Below, piece by piece: positions 13,972 through 25,373 of a stretch of DNA of 64,000 nt. The translations under genes and the position numbers were made by a program. Origin of the DNA: Epichloe hybrida (lineage: Eukaryota; Ascomycota; Sordariomycetes; Hypocreales; Clavicipitaceae); contig JAFEKR010000023.1 of assembly GCA_019022495.1 (NCBI GenBank), forward strand, positions 744,001 through 808,000. The letters run 5' to 3'. The notes below the pieces were generated by a model. It saw nothing but the letters and a program-made list of their open reading frames with translations. It did no database searches and had not been told where the DNA came from. Numbering within the stretch: the first letter of the stretch is position 1; the number at the start of each line of letters is the position of its first letter.

Positions 13972-14278
13972 TATTAGATTTATAAGGTATTAAATTTAAT
14001 GTATTATAGTCATAAGCCCGAAGAATAGTATTATTATTAATTATCTATTCTAGGCTACATTGTTTGTTAGTATAATTAATTTTAGTTATTAGAAAAGAGA
14101 GGTTAAAAGCTAGAAGTTATAATACATAAAGGGAAAAGAGGTTACGTGTTTATATCCCTATATTTCCTAGCTAATTAACGCGCTAGGTTATAGGTTACGT
14201 GTAGGGCGTGCGCGTAGCCTAAGCTTTTGGTAGGTAATTGCGGCTGCGACGCGCGATTGATATCACCTTTGTCCAACA
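13972..14278 (-). repeat. 5' LTR of copia A2
   Basis: It is a 307-bp LTR whose asymmetry mirrors that of its 3' partner. The inner end reads TATTAGATTTATAAGG (mutated) and the outer end keeps GCGGCTGCGACGCGCGATTG (14,240-14,259). It ends GTCCAACA at 14,278. Confidence 0.9.
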
Positions 14279-14283
14279 CTAAC

Positions 14284-16572
14284 ACTTCTGCTATATCTTA
14301 ATAGTATTATTCTCTAGTGTAATAATGCCTTTATTAAACATAAGGGGACTATCCTAGGTTAGGAATTACTTTAGCTTTATATTAAAGCCTATAGTAACTA
14401 CTTAGGTCTCTTCCTTCTTAGAGAACTTCTTATCTAATAGGCTAAGGGTATTATTAGTTTGTATTCTCATATACGTAAAGTTAGGGCTTTCCTTAATAGT
14501 TATAAGTAAGTAAGGATTATATATAAAGGTTTCTATCTAGAGGTTCTCTCTATAATGCTTATAATACGTAACTTACTAATATATTCTAGCCTCTATAAGC
14601 CTATAAAGGGGCTTTATAACCCTTAAAATCATGCTAGGTAGGTAAAGGTGCTATATTTGAATTAGTAAGCGCGCTAGGATTATTTACTTTAGTAATATAT
14701 AGGCCTATATATACGCCTAATAGATATTACATAGCTAGATAAGGAATTTCCTTAATCTTACTAATAGGGCTATTACAAGGATAAGGCGTTAGCTTGCTTA
14801 TTGAATTGTTAGGGCCTATATAAGGATAGCCTGTTTCCCTTTATTCTTATATCCTTAGATTATAAGGCGTGACTTTTTGTAGGGTTTTATTATCTTACCT
14901 TTAATCTTATTAATAATTTAGGAATTAAAGATTTAAATCCTACTATACTTCTTCTTATTAAATATAATGAATTTAAATATACCTTACTTAATTAGGGTAT
15001 TAATCTCTGCCTTTATTAATTATTTAAAAGGTTTACCTAGGGTCTTAATAATTCCTTCCTTATATAGCTTAATTATAAGGGCTAAGTTACTATGCTTTTT
15101 TATTAATAGGAAGGTATTAGTCTCTTAAGGTATTATAGGAGGGTTCTTTTAGGGCCTTCTATACCTACGCTTTAGTAGTATTACTAGCACTATATTCTTA
15201 TCTTAGGCCTCTTACCCTTCCTTCTTTTTCTCTCTACTAGGCTCTATTACTTTCTTTATACTAGGATTATTATAGTAAGCCTTAATAGAGGTTAACTTAA
15301 AGGTCTTTAGGCCTCTAGGCATATTAAGTATATAGCTCTCTCTAGTTATTACTAGTAGCTTATATAGGCTTACCTATCCCTTACTTTCTTACTAGACTTA
15401 GACCTTTAATCCTAGTAATAGACTAAGGGCTTTTAAGGTATCTAGGCTATTATGTTTAGTAAGGGCCTTATTAACTTTCCTAATAGCGTAAAGCCTCTTA
15501 ATCTCTTTAGTAGCCTTCTATACTATACTTATACACTATATAATATTAGGTAATAGTAAGGACTTATTTATTATATATAGGTAAGCTCTAAAGATAAGAA
15601 AGGTTAGAATAAGGCTATTAGGGCCTATAGTGTTATTTAGGGCCTTTATTACTATTTATAAGGTAATAGGTTTAGGTGTTATAGGATATTTACGCCTAAT
15701 TATATTATAGACTTTTTAAAGTAGCTAATAATACCTTTTAACCTTCCTAATACTATAGTATACCTTAATAGGAACTTCCTTAATTAAAATTAATATTAAA
15801 GCTATGAATTATCTAAATTTATTACTATAGAAGTTTATTCTAGTGTCTATAATAATAAAATCCGGAGGGCCTAGATAAGCATTAATCTAGTATATCTAGA
15901 GGGCTTCCTAGGTTATTTTTATAGAGATATTATTAAGGAATTTTACTATATTAAATGCTATAGCTATATTTATAGTGTAAAGTGTAGGGTGGTTACTATT
16001 TAGGTAAAAAATATTTACTATTACCTTATAGTTAAAGCTATACTTATCCTTAAGGGTAAATTTAAAGCGATTAGGGCTATTTATATATATCTAGTATTAG
16101 TAGCAAATTCTTATCAGCTTCTTAATAGCCTTAATATTAATATTATATCCTAATTTACAGAGAACCTTATGTAGTTATTAGATTAATGGATACGTAAAGT
16201 AATAATATAATTACTATAGCTTACCTTCTATAAGGTAGCTCTAAGTAATTGCTTCTTCTTTCTATATAAGTAGTATTTAAGCATGCCCCTATTTGCGTAT
16301 TACAAGGACTTTAATATTTCCTTATTATAGTGTGTTCTTAGAGATATTAAAGTTAATTTGTAAATAGTCTATATTATTAAGGGATAAGAGAAATAGAGTG
16401 TTTATTAGTATAACCTAAAAGAGAATATCTCTAAAGGGGGTAGGTATATTAGCTACTCTAAGCGTAATAATTAGTTCTTCCGTGCTAAATCTAATTACTA
16501 CCTTCTTTGCTTTTAATTTATTAAGCAGTAGCTTAGGTATTTAATATTATAAAGTAAGGAATTAAGGGTGCC
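14284..16572 (-). mobile_element. copia A3: internal fragment (reverse transcriptase, integrase, part of protease)
   Basis: Just after A2's TSD and the last base of A1's LTR (14,284), sequence colinear with the reverse transcriptase region of A2 (from about 9,021) begins. It continues through integrase (about 15,300-16,030) into the protease region. It stops at 16,572, within AAGGAATTAAGGGTGCC. A1 was therefore probably inserted in the reverse transcriptase region of A3, with CTTCT (14,285-14,289) as the expected right-hand TSD. The left partner of that TSD is lost. No LTR of A3 itself remains. Frames are RIP-broken. Confidence 0.8.
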
Positions 16573-17061
16573 TGTCACGACTGTGATAGGAGAGATACAA
16601 ACGGAGTGAAGGCTAAGACTCTTATTCGTAGCTAGAGAGCTACTACTTAAGGTTAAGTGTATAAAGGTCTTAAACTCTAACCTCCTATATCTTTTATAAG
16701 TAGTCCTTATCTAAATACCCTACTATATACACATAGCTATCTAGTAGCTACTTAGTTATCTATGTAAGCTAAGGCTTATCTAAGGGCTTTATTATATAAC
16801 TATCCTGTCTGTGACTCCCTAGCCTCTATGCTCCTAACATACTACCCATTTAATATATAATTATCCTTAATTATAAAAAGCTGCTTAGCTAGTACGTGTT
16901 TACTACGTATAACCTATGGTAATATCTATGTTACTAGCTGTACTATTAGTGTGTAGTATTACGTCCGCTTTAAATAATAAGGCAGACATCGTTAGGACCT
17001 AGGCAATCCTTCTCATGACCTCCAGAACATGGATAGCTACACACTCACTGCTTTATTGCTG
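16573..17061. other. unidentified sequence, moderately RIP-mutated
   Basis: It begins TGTCACGACTGTGATAGG exactly where copia A3 stops, which could be the start of another LTR element since many fungal gypsy LTRs begin TGTCAC. No partner LTR was found in the window. The part from about 16,977 to 17,061 is clearly less mutated. No coding frame was recognised. Confidence 0.35.
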
Positions 17062-17276
17062 TTATGGACTGGCCCCTAGGCGGTTGCAATAGGGCGTCGA
17101 TATGGGATTAAGAGACTTAAGGAAGAGAAGGGAAAGGAGAAGAGGCTATCCCTAGTAGTGCCCCTTATACCCCCTTAGCTCCTTATATAAGCCCCCCTTT
17201 CCTCACCTTACCTATTCCTACTTACCCTTACCCTTCCTACTATATAGAAAATACTTAGGCAACGCCTAAGCCCTTA
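17062..17276. repeat. end fragment of element D (third copy of its terminal region)
   Basis: About 215 bp, from TTATGGACTGG to GCCTAAGCCCTTA, match the outer part of the right arm of element D (about 28,345-28,557) in the same orientation. This copy is the least RIP-mutated of the three and keeps CGGTTGCAATAGGGCGTCGA (17,081-17,100). It contains the imperfect terminal hairpin GCTTAGGC...GCCTAAG. Confidence 0.75.
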
Positions 17277-17718
17277 TATATACCCTTACTTAGTCTTATT
17301 AAACCCGCCCCTTTATTATAACATTCCCTATTATACTATTAGTAAATAAGGTAAATTACTCCCTTCTCTACTATTACCTTTCTATAAATTATCTAGCAGG
17401 TATTTAATCCTATTCCCTACTTATTACTATTAGGTGTGTAACATACGCATCCTACTAGCTTATTATGCTATTATTATGCTTATAATGCGTTTACCTTACT
17501 AACCCATTATTATTATAATATCTAGCCCCCTACCCCTACTAGTTTGTGATTTATCTAATAAAGGTATATAATATGTTTACCCTACTAACCTATTATTTAT
17601 TATAGTCTCTAGCCCTGCCCCCACTAGTTTATTAATCGCCTAATATAAGTACTAACTCATATATAAATACCCTACTTAGTTTCTTATTATATCTTACCTT
17701 CCCTTATATAATACTATC
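17277..17718. other. AT-rich filler with a tandem duplication
   Basis: This is the flank of element B2, which split it; the sequence resumes after the TSD at 24,764. The only structure is an imperfect 86-bp duplication, about 17,486-17,571 and 17,572-17,657. Each copy has TTTACC(T/C)TACTAACC(C/T)ATTAT followed by CTAGCCC(C/T)...CCCCTACTAG-like sequence. No gene was seen. Confidence 0.55.
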
Positions 17719-18543
17719 TGTTGAAATGTAGGGAGCTAGTTGCCAGCTGGCAACAGCTGTACAGGTGCAAGCTCTACAGTTAGGGACTAATAGGGCCGCA
17801 ACGTTAAATCAATTAACGTAACGTAATGGAAGGTTATAGCAGTTATTAACTAATAGAATTTAATTTAGATTACTTTTATAATATCTTATAGAGTAATAGA
17901 ATTAATTTTAAATACATTATACAGGTAATGCGGCTGTTATTAGTTAAGAGAACTAGCTATCTAGCTAGTTAAAAAGATCTTCTTTCTCTTATAGACTTAC
18001 TAACTATATTAGAGAATCCAGGCCGCTAGCAGGGTCTTATAGGCTACTTTTGATTTTCCGTAAAATTCATTTATATGCAAAAACTAAAAAATTAACTTAC
18101 TACTATACTAGCTAGCAACCTATATACACTAACTTTTAGTCTAAAAAATAACCTTGTATAAAGAGAAAGCCTTATCTTCTAGCTTTAATTTGCTATATAT
18201 AAAACTTTTATATAACCTCTAGTTAAAGAGAAAATCACTGTTAAAGATAGCTATAGGGTATATTACATGTAAGGTAACCTGCTTATGTTACCCTAGCTTA
18301 CATTACCCTAGCTTACCTAATTACTAGTGGCGTAGTTATAGCTATACTTATAGCTATAACGCAATTAACTAATTAGTTATTCACACAGTCGGACGCAGCT
18401 ATTAACAGCTGCGACGTAGCTATTAATGGCTACCTTCGCGACTATTAATAGCTATAGTGCAGCTGTTAGACTTACAAAGTAAGCTAGTAATAAGAAGGTT
18501 CTTTTAACTAGAAAAGGGCTAAAAATAGGTCTTATTTTTAACA
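17719..18543 (-). repeat. 3' LTR of copia B2
   Basis: It is an 825-bp LTR running from TGTTGAAATG to TTTTTAACA on the plus strand. The outer (left) end retains GTTGCCAGCTGGCAACAGC, whereas the equivalent inner end of the other LTR reads GTTGCTAGCTAGCAATAGC. Confidence 0.93.
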
Positions 18544-18552
18544 CCCTCTTTA
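18544..18552 (-). promoter_or_regulatory. polypurine tract of copia B2
   Basis: On the minus strand TAAAGAGGG directly precedes the 3' LTR. This is the expected position and composition of the plus-strand primer of an LTR retrotransposon. Confidence 0.7.
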
Positions 18553-18746
18553 CAAAAGAATTACATTTAAAGTAATTAGAAGTGTATAAAGAGACTATAA
18601 GATAAAAATAATAACTTTTAGTAATAATAAATAAAAAGGAAAAACAGGAAAAGATAAAAGCCCCCTTTTTGAATTCCTAGCTATTGTTAAATATAGCTCC
18701 CTTTTTAACGTTATTTTTGGTTCCTTGTTAAAGGGAAGTTGTTGGT

Positions 18747-21700
18747 TTAGTAATTATTAAGCCCTAGAAGCTTAATAAAAGCCTAATAAAGAGGTCTAGA
18801 AAGAGGTTTTGTAAGACTGTCTGTAGGCATTAACTTTGTATCTAGATATTCGATTTTAGCTAAACCCTCTAAAACCTATTGCCTAATATAGTTAAACTTT
18901 AGCAATATATGCTTTATATAACTATATAAAGCAGGGTTATAAGCAGTAGTTATAGCGCCTTAATTATCGTAATATATCTAGATAGGGGGAGAAATAGGGG
19001 TTTTTAGCTCCTTAAATAAGCCCTAAAGCCACTAAAGCTCCCGGAAGGTCTTGCAGATAGCGTTAGCTTTAGCTTCTAGTGTTAATAGAGCTATTATACT
19101 AGCTTTCTTTAATTTCTAGCTAATAGGTCTGCTAGCTAGCTTAAATAGATAAGCATAGGTTAATTTTAAGGTCTTTTTATCCCTTATAAAATTACTATTA
19201 TAATAACCTATTAGGCTTTTACTAGCTAAACCTTTAGGGTCTCCCCTATAGATTATAGGAAGGAATCTAGTCCCTAATAGATACCTTAGCAGATTTTTAG
19301 CTGCTTTTAGGTGTTCTATATAGGGGCTAGCTAGTGTAGTAAATAACCACTATAGCGTAAAAGCTATATTAGGCCTTGTAAGCAATATTAGGTATATTAT
19401 AGTCCCTATAATGCACTAATAAAGCTTGATTTCGCTAGCTATTAAAAGCTTAGTTATCTGTGTAGCTAAAACGCCTAGCTAAAGAGGTATGCTAATAGGC
19501 TTGCTATCTAGCATATTAAATTATTTTAAGGCTTCTAATATATACTAAGATTAATGAATTTTCAGTATCCTATTAGGCCTATCTTATATAATTTGAACCC
19601 CTAAGAAGAATTTAGCAGGCCCCTTATTTTCTATTAGATAGACTTTATAAAGTTCCTTTTTAAGCCTTTAGATATAAGATAAATCTGGTCTAATTAGAAG
19701 ACAGTTATTAACGTATGTAATAATAAAGGTTTTAGTTAAAGGATTAAAGAAAATAGCTAGGTTAGATATTAGAGGGTTAAATCCTAGGGATTTAAGCACT
19801 AATATTAGCGCTTGTTACTATTCCCTTAAGCTTTATTTTAGGCTATATAAAGACTTCTGTAATAAAATTACTTAATATTTAGAAGGTTTCTAGCTAAAAC
19901 TTCTAGCTAATTTAGCTAGTTTAGGGTTTGCCTTAAGGAATTTAATAAACCCTTCTAGAATAACTATATAGATCTATTATTATAGCTTACTATTAAGAAA
20001 AGCTCCTATAAAATTGATTTATTTAATTTCCTAGTTATTCTAAGCCGCTAGGGCTAGTAAAATCCTCTAGCTAGGGGGAATGCTTATGGTAGTAAAGGTC
20101 TCTAGGTAATCTAGGCCTTTGATTTGTATAAATCCCTTAGTAATGAGTTAGGCCTTATATTTTAAAGGATTATTTTTTTTATCCTTTTTAAGCTTATAAA
20201 TAAGCCTATTTTTTAGTACTTTTTAGCCCTTAGGGATTTAGTCTTTCCTTATAAATTTAAAAGTACTAGCCTTTAGAAGCTGTTTGTATTTCTTATACGT
20301 GGCTTCTATCTATTTATCCCTTTTAGGGCTAGATATAGCCTGCTTCTAGGTCTTAGGCTTGGGGCTAATAGGATTCTTTTCCTTTAGCTTCTCCTATACC
20401 TTAAAATAGATTTCTTTTATAAAATCTAGAGAAGAAGGGGAACTAATATTAACATCTATGGGGTCAATATTAGGGTCGAAATCGATAATTTTATCAAAAT
20501 TAAGGTCCGAAGTCGAAATCTGATTTCCTAGTTGAGTTATGGGCTGCGCTTATACGGGATCCGCTGGAATTAAGTCTTTAGGGGGTTCTTTAGGGCCTGT
20601 AGGTGGTTTTTCTTAACCTATAGGGATACCTATGTTATCTATAGGATAATCCTTTGAACCTTGGTCTAGATATTGTTGATTTTCTAGATTATTTTCCCCC
20701 TCTAAAGGGTTATCCCCTATAGAAATCCTAGGTAAGCCTTTAGAAACAGGGCCTATAGGTTCTATAATCTTAATAAAGCTAGTCTCTATAACTAGCCTCT
20801 TAGAGGGGATGTACACTAGGTAGGTATTAGAACCTAGTGTAGCTAAAAGTCTTCTAGGGATAGTCCTAGCTACTAACTTCTAGGCTTTAGGTCGTTTTTC
20901 CAGGGGGATTAGAACCTCATAATAAGATCCTATAGCTCTAATACTACTAATATTAGTTGTATAAGGCTAATTTAGTTCCCTAGATAGCAGTTGTTTAGGG
21001 CTTTTATCCTTAGTGGTATTAGTAGTTATATTAATAAGGTTAATAACTGCAGGTAATACAAAACACTATAAGAATAACGGTAATTTTGCCCACTGGATAG
21101 TAGCCCTTAATTAATCTAGAATAGTATAAATTGAACGTTTTGCTAATCCATTTTGCTTATGGATATAGGGACTAGAAGTTATAAATTTAATCCCTTTAGA
21201 ATTTAACTAAGCTTAACAACTAGAATTAATTTCTTAGCCCCTATTGAAGTGAAGGTGCCTAGGATATTAACCTAGTTAATTTTTAAGCCCTCTAAAGAAG
21301 CCTTTAATAGCCTTATAAACAGTTAGGCCTTCCTTATTTAGTAATAAGATAACCCACTTATATCTAGTCTTTTGATTAACTAGAAATAAGCAAATTAATT
21401 GTTTATTATACGGCATAGGGCTAATTTTTAGCGTATCCCCCTCTATTTGATCTAGAGCTCTAGGGGGGTTAGCGATAGCTAATTTCCTAGGTCTTCTAAC
21501 TGCCTTAGATTAATTACAAGCAATACATCTAAAGTCCTTATCCTTAATTTTAGAAAAATTAGGGATTCCTTTAGTTATAAGGCTAGTTTTCTTTAGCAAA
21601 GGAAGACCTAGGTGCCCTAATCATACATGCCATAGGCTAGCTAGTTCTAACAACTATTGATATTAAAGATCCTTAGGGTCTGAATTAGGATTTAGACTAG

Positions 21701-23546
21701 GGCCTTTTACACTAGTCCCCTGCTAGGCCCCTTAAGAACTATAGGCCTCTTAGAGAGGTATTAGGGACCCTTTTCCTCCACTAGGGCCCTCTAACACCCC
21801 TAAATCTATTTCCTTAGATTTATAAGGGACCTAACCTAGGGCTATAGGCGAAGAAGAAGGGACTAATTCCCCTAGATTATCCTGTATAATTTCTTTAATA
21901 TTATTATTATTTTCGTTGATTTTGTCTAAATCAGAAGCCTAATCTAGCTTTTTAGAGGGAATTTGAACCTCTATAGGGTAACTATAACCCTTAAAAGCAG
22001 CGTAAGTAAAAGGTCGGATATAATGCGAATTATTACAAGGCCCTTTAGATAACTTAGGCATAGATTGGTTTTTAACGTAAAAGAAAAAACCATGTGATTC
22101 TATATCTAGGGTTGCAATATAAGACCTATCTTTAAGATAAAGTAGGTTTTTTATAAGGTAACCACTAGATATATAGTGTGTAAGTCCACTAACTATATTA
22201 ACATTAAGCTAAGGAAAATATAGCGTATCTTTAAGCACTAAGGTCCTATATCTTGCTGGATTTTTCTAATATAAGACCTTAAAAATAGCACTACCGTGAC
22301 CCTTTGCGTAAATAGGGCCACTACTAGTTATAATAGGGTTGGATTCCCCCTTTTTATAAGGGGTATAATCCCGAAAGACCTCCCTTAAATTAACTATATA
22401 TATAGTTAAACCTGTATTATATAATAGGGCCTTTTTTATGTCTTTGCTGTAATAATTAAAACCATTTAAGGTTTTAATTTCTTGTTTTTTATTATTATCC
22501 AATTTAGAAGAGCTAGAGTTAGAGCTACTATTACTAGAGCTCTTATAACTAGTCTTATAAAGGCTAGGCTTCTTATATGGTTTGAGAGCACTGTTAGAAA
22601 GGTTATAATTTCCTAGCATAAAAGATCCCTCTCTAGAGGTCTCTTTATTATCCTTTTTATCTAATTTTTAACCTTTTTACTTCTTCTTCTTCTTCTTATT
22701 AGAAGAAGAATTAGAATTAGAAGAGCCCTTATTTTCTTTAGAGCCTCTTTTCTTCTTTTAATCCTTAGGGGCTTTTTCTTTTTCTTTAGCACCCTTTTTA
22801 AGGTTTTTAGCCCTATAATTCAGGGCTTTAGATACTGTGGATAATTTATCCCTCTGTTTTGCTAGAAGGTCTGCCATTAAAAATTAAAGATTTAGGGCTT
22901 CTAGGGGAGCCCCTATAGCCCTATTCATACGCATGCTAAATCGTTGCCTCTTAGCCTACTAAGGGAAAGTTAATTTTAAGGATTAAAGATATTAATTAAC
23001 CTAATTTATCGGAGTAATTAGGACCCCTAAAATCAATAATCTAGCTAGTAGATTATTAAAGACTGCATTAAAGGACTCTAGAGTCCCCTTAAACTCTTAA
23101 AAATTCAGGTTATAAAATTCTAAATATAGGGACCCCCTCTGGATTTTAACGCTATGTGAATATTGCCTTACAAGTAAATTATAGGCTTCTTTAGGTGATT
23201 TTTGCTAAGTTATAGCGGCTTAGGGTCCTTTCGTATAACTATCCCTTAGTAACATAAGGATAATAGCTTGATCTAGATCCCCTAGCGCCCTAGAACTCTC
23301 CGGATTATCTAGAAAATTAGGCATGCCTAAAGCTCTAAATTGGATAGTTAGGGCTTGTTTCTATTGTTCGAAATTTTCAGCTCCTTTAAGCCTAGCAGTC
23401 TCTGGGAAGCTATAAACCCTCTTATTAAATTCCTTAATAATTCAATTATTAAAGGTTGCTTGTACGGAGCTAGATTCAGCTTGTTCTTGAATAGGCTGTT
23501 GATCTTGCTGCTGACTAGCGGGCTTATTAGATTCCACACCCTCCAT
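18747..23546 (-). pseudogene. gag-pol polyprotein of copia B2, RIP-inactivated
   Basis: One frame of 1,600 codons runs from an ATG at 23,544-23,546 to about 18,747, broken only by point-mutation stops (mostly TAA/TAG, at least one TGA). Gag (about 23,546-22,620) resembles copia gag. The protease lies near 22,418, with YNTG where (D/Y)(D/S)(T/S)G is expected, so the catalytic Asp is lost. The integrase zinc-binding HHCC region is at about 21,640-21,530 (HVWLGHLG, then CIAC) and the core lies to about 21,000. Reverse transcriptase covers about 20,330-19,300, with YVNN at 19,704-19,715 replacing YVDD. RNase H runs to about 18,770 and ends LTKPLSRPL. It is still easily recognised but certainly inactive, because the catalytic Asp residues became Asn. 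All domains share one frame, so it was translated as a single polyprotein. Confidence 0.93.
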
Positions 23547-23717
23547 ACGACTATTTATAGTTATAGATAGGCTTTCTAGCTTCTCTAATAACTAGTCTAT
23601 AGTTGCTTGTTGCTTAATAGCTTGCTCTTTTAGCTAGTTATTTAAAACCTCTTGCGCACTAGGGTTAGGGATTATAAGTCCCTTTCCCTTTCCTTTAGTA
23701 TCTATTTTCCTTTTTAA

Positions 23718-23965
23718 AGAAGGGAAAAGCTTCTATCTTGCGGGTCCTTCCTTTTTTATAGAAGGGAAGTCTTCTAAATTCGAAATTAATTCCTTTTTAT
23801 AGAAGGGAAAAAGCTTCTATCTCGCGGATCCTTCCTTTTTTTATAGAAGGGAAGTTTTCTGTAGCCATAATTAATTCCTTTTTATAGAAGGGAAAAGCTT
23901 CTTTCTCACAGGTCTTTCCTTTTTTATAGAAGGGAAGTCTTCTGTATTTATACACAAAGTGACCT
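23718..23965 (-). repeat. 84-bp tandem repeats in the 5' leader of copia B2
   Basis: Three units with a period of 83-85 bp start at about 23,718, 23,801 and 23,886. Each contains AGAAGGGAAAAGCTTCT, an imperfect inverted repeat, and CTTCC...GGAAG arms. They lie between the primer-binding site and the gag start, upstream of translation. In the RNA they could form repeated stem-loops. Any packaging or translation role is inference. Confidence 0.8.
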
Positions 23966-23988
23966 AAAAGGAATCTATAGTGATAGAG

Positions 23989-24002
23989 CCAGGCTCATAA
24001 CC
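23989..24002 (-). promoter_or_regulatory. primer-binding site of copia B2 (initiator tRNA-Met, internal half-tRNA type)
   Basis: On the minus strand GGTTATGAGCCTGG abuts the 5' LTR with no gap. Its complement contains GGCTCATAACC, the anticodon arm of eukaryotic initiator tRNA-Met, rather than the tRNA 3' end, which would give a site starting TGG. Drosophila copia is known to use a cleaved half of initiator tRNA-Met in this way. The same mechanism is inferred here from the sequence match. Confidence 0.8.
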
Positions 24003-24763
24003 TGTTGAAATGTAGGGAGCTAGTTGCTAGCTAGCAATAGCTATATAGGTGCAAGCTCTATAGTTAGGGACTAATAGGGCCGCAACGTTAAATTAATTAA
24101 CGTAACGTAATGGAAGGTTATAGTAGTTATTAACTAATAGAATTTAATTTAGATTACTTTTATAATATCTTATAGAGTAATAAAATTGATTTTAGATATG
24201 TTATACGGGTAATATAGCTGTTATTAGTTAAGAGGACTAGCTATCTAGCTAGTTAAAAAGATTTTCTTTCTCTTATAGACCTACTAACTGTATTAGAGGA
24301 TCTAGGCCACTAGCGGGGTCTTACAGGCTACTTTTGATTTTCCGTAAAATTCATTTGTATGCAAAAACCAAAAAATTAACTCACCACTATACTAGCTAGC
24401 AACCTATATGCACTAACTTTTAGTCTAAAAAATAACCTTGCATAAAGAGAAAGCCCTATTTTCTAGCTTTAATTTGCTATATGTAAAACTTTTATATGAC
24501 CTTTAGTTAAAGAGAAAATCGCTATTAAAGATAGCTATAGGGTATATTACGTGTAAGGTAACCTGCTTATGTCACCCTAGCTTACGTTACCCTAGCTTAC
24601 CTAATTACTAGTAGCGTGGTTATAGCTACACTTATAGCTATAACACAATTAACTAATTAGTCATTCACATGGTCGGACGCAGCTGTTAGACTTGTAAAGC
24701 AAGCTAGTAATAAGAAGGTTCTTTTAACTAGAAAAGGGCTAAAAATAGGTCTTATTTTTAACA
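24003..24763 (-). repeat. 5' LTR of copia B2, with a 64-bp deletion
   Basis: It is a 761-bp LTR, shorter than its 825-bp partner because the CAGCTG-repeat block is missing near 24,679-24,690. There GGTCGGACGCAGCTGTTAGA joins directly. The ends of the missing block are short direct repeats (GCAGCTGT/GCAGCTAT), so slippage or recombination between them is the likely cause. Confidence 0.92.
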
Positions 24764-25368
24764 CTATCTATCTATTATTATAGTTCTATTATAGCTTTCT
24801 TTTCTTCTATTAGTCCTTACCTCTTAGATAATTACTCCCTTATTAGATATACCTTATAATCTATCTAACCTTCCTTTACCCCTAGCTACTTTTATAATAC
24901 CCTTCTCCTATTTTATTAGTAAGTTCCTTATAGAAGGTAACTTTAATAATAAATAATATACTACCCCCTAATCTATCTAGTGCCCTTATAGGCTATATAT
25001 AAAATAAGCCCTTACTACTAATATACTAGAATACTACTTACTTAAGTCTAGGGAATCCTATTCTCTATATTAAAGGTAATATCTTACCTATATTTAGGAA
25101 ACTAGGCTCTTATTTACTAACCTATATCTCTATTATATATTAAAGAATATTAAGGCAAAGATTACTATAGGTATATATATTATTAAACCTAGAGTCCTAA
25201 AGACTAAGGAAATAAAAAAGAAAATACCTATCCTATCTTAAAGGTATTACTACCTTATTAATTAGTAAAACTCCCTCCTTACCTAGGCTTAGTTTAACCT
25301 AGCTTCTATTTAGTAAGCCCTTAAGGTATCCCTAGCTATAAATACTACTATAATAAATATAACTAGTC
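24764..25368. other. AT-rich intervening sequence, nothing recognised
   Basis: It continues the sequence split by B2 (left part ends at 17,718) and is itself split by solo LTR B3. It is pyrimidine-rich for the first 300 bp. No coding frame, LTR or terminal repeat is visible. Confidence 0.5.
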
Positions 25369-25373
25369 TTAAT

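Larger units (their letters stand above)
6667..14278 (-). mobile_element. copia A2: complete Ty1/copia retrotransposon, RIP-inactivated
   Basis: LTRs of 308 and 307 bp face the same way and the whole is flanked by a perfect 5-bp TSD, CTAAC (6,662-6,666 and 14,279-14,283). Without the solo LTR B1 nested near its 3' end (7,084-7,907 plus 5-bp TSD) it is about 6.78 kb, matching A6. The insertion point is the very end of A1's LTR. Gag carries three copies of a 24-bp unit near 12,838-12,910, as in A6, which defines a subfamily with the longer LTRs. All coding frames are broken by TAA/TAG. Confidence 0.93.
17719..24763 (-). mobile_element. copia B2: complete Ty1/copia retrotransposon, RIP-inactivated
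   Basis: A 7,045-bp element with LTRs of 825 bp (17,719-18,543) and 761 bp (24,003-24,763) and a perfect 5-bp TSD CTATC (17,714-17,718 and 24,764-24,768). On the minus strand the order is 5' LTR, primer-binding site, repeat-rich leader, one gag-pol frame, polypurine tract and 3' LTR. It is less heavily mutated than family A. The 5' LTR has lost 64 bp. Confidence 0.95.

Noticed and set aside
20613..20816. 67-codon minus-strand ORF as a separate gene
   Set aside because: It is in phase with B2 gag-pol and lies between integrase and reverse transcriptase, so it is a stop-free piece of that polyprotein.
23348..23570. Short ORFs on both strands (63 and 71 codons) at this position
   Set aside because: They lie in other frames of the B2 gag sequence. 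The gag frame itself starts at 23,546 on the minus strand and is in phase with protease and reverse transcriptase.
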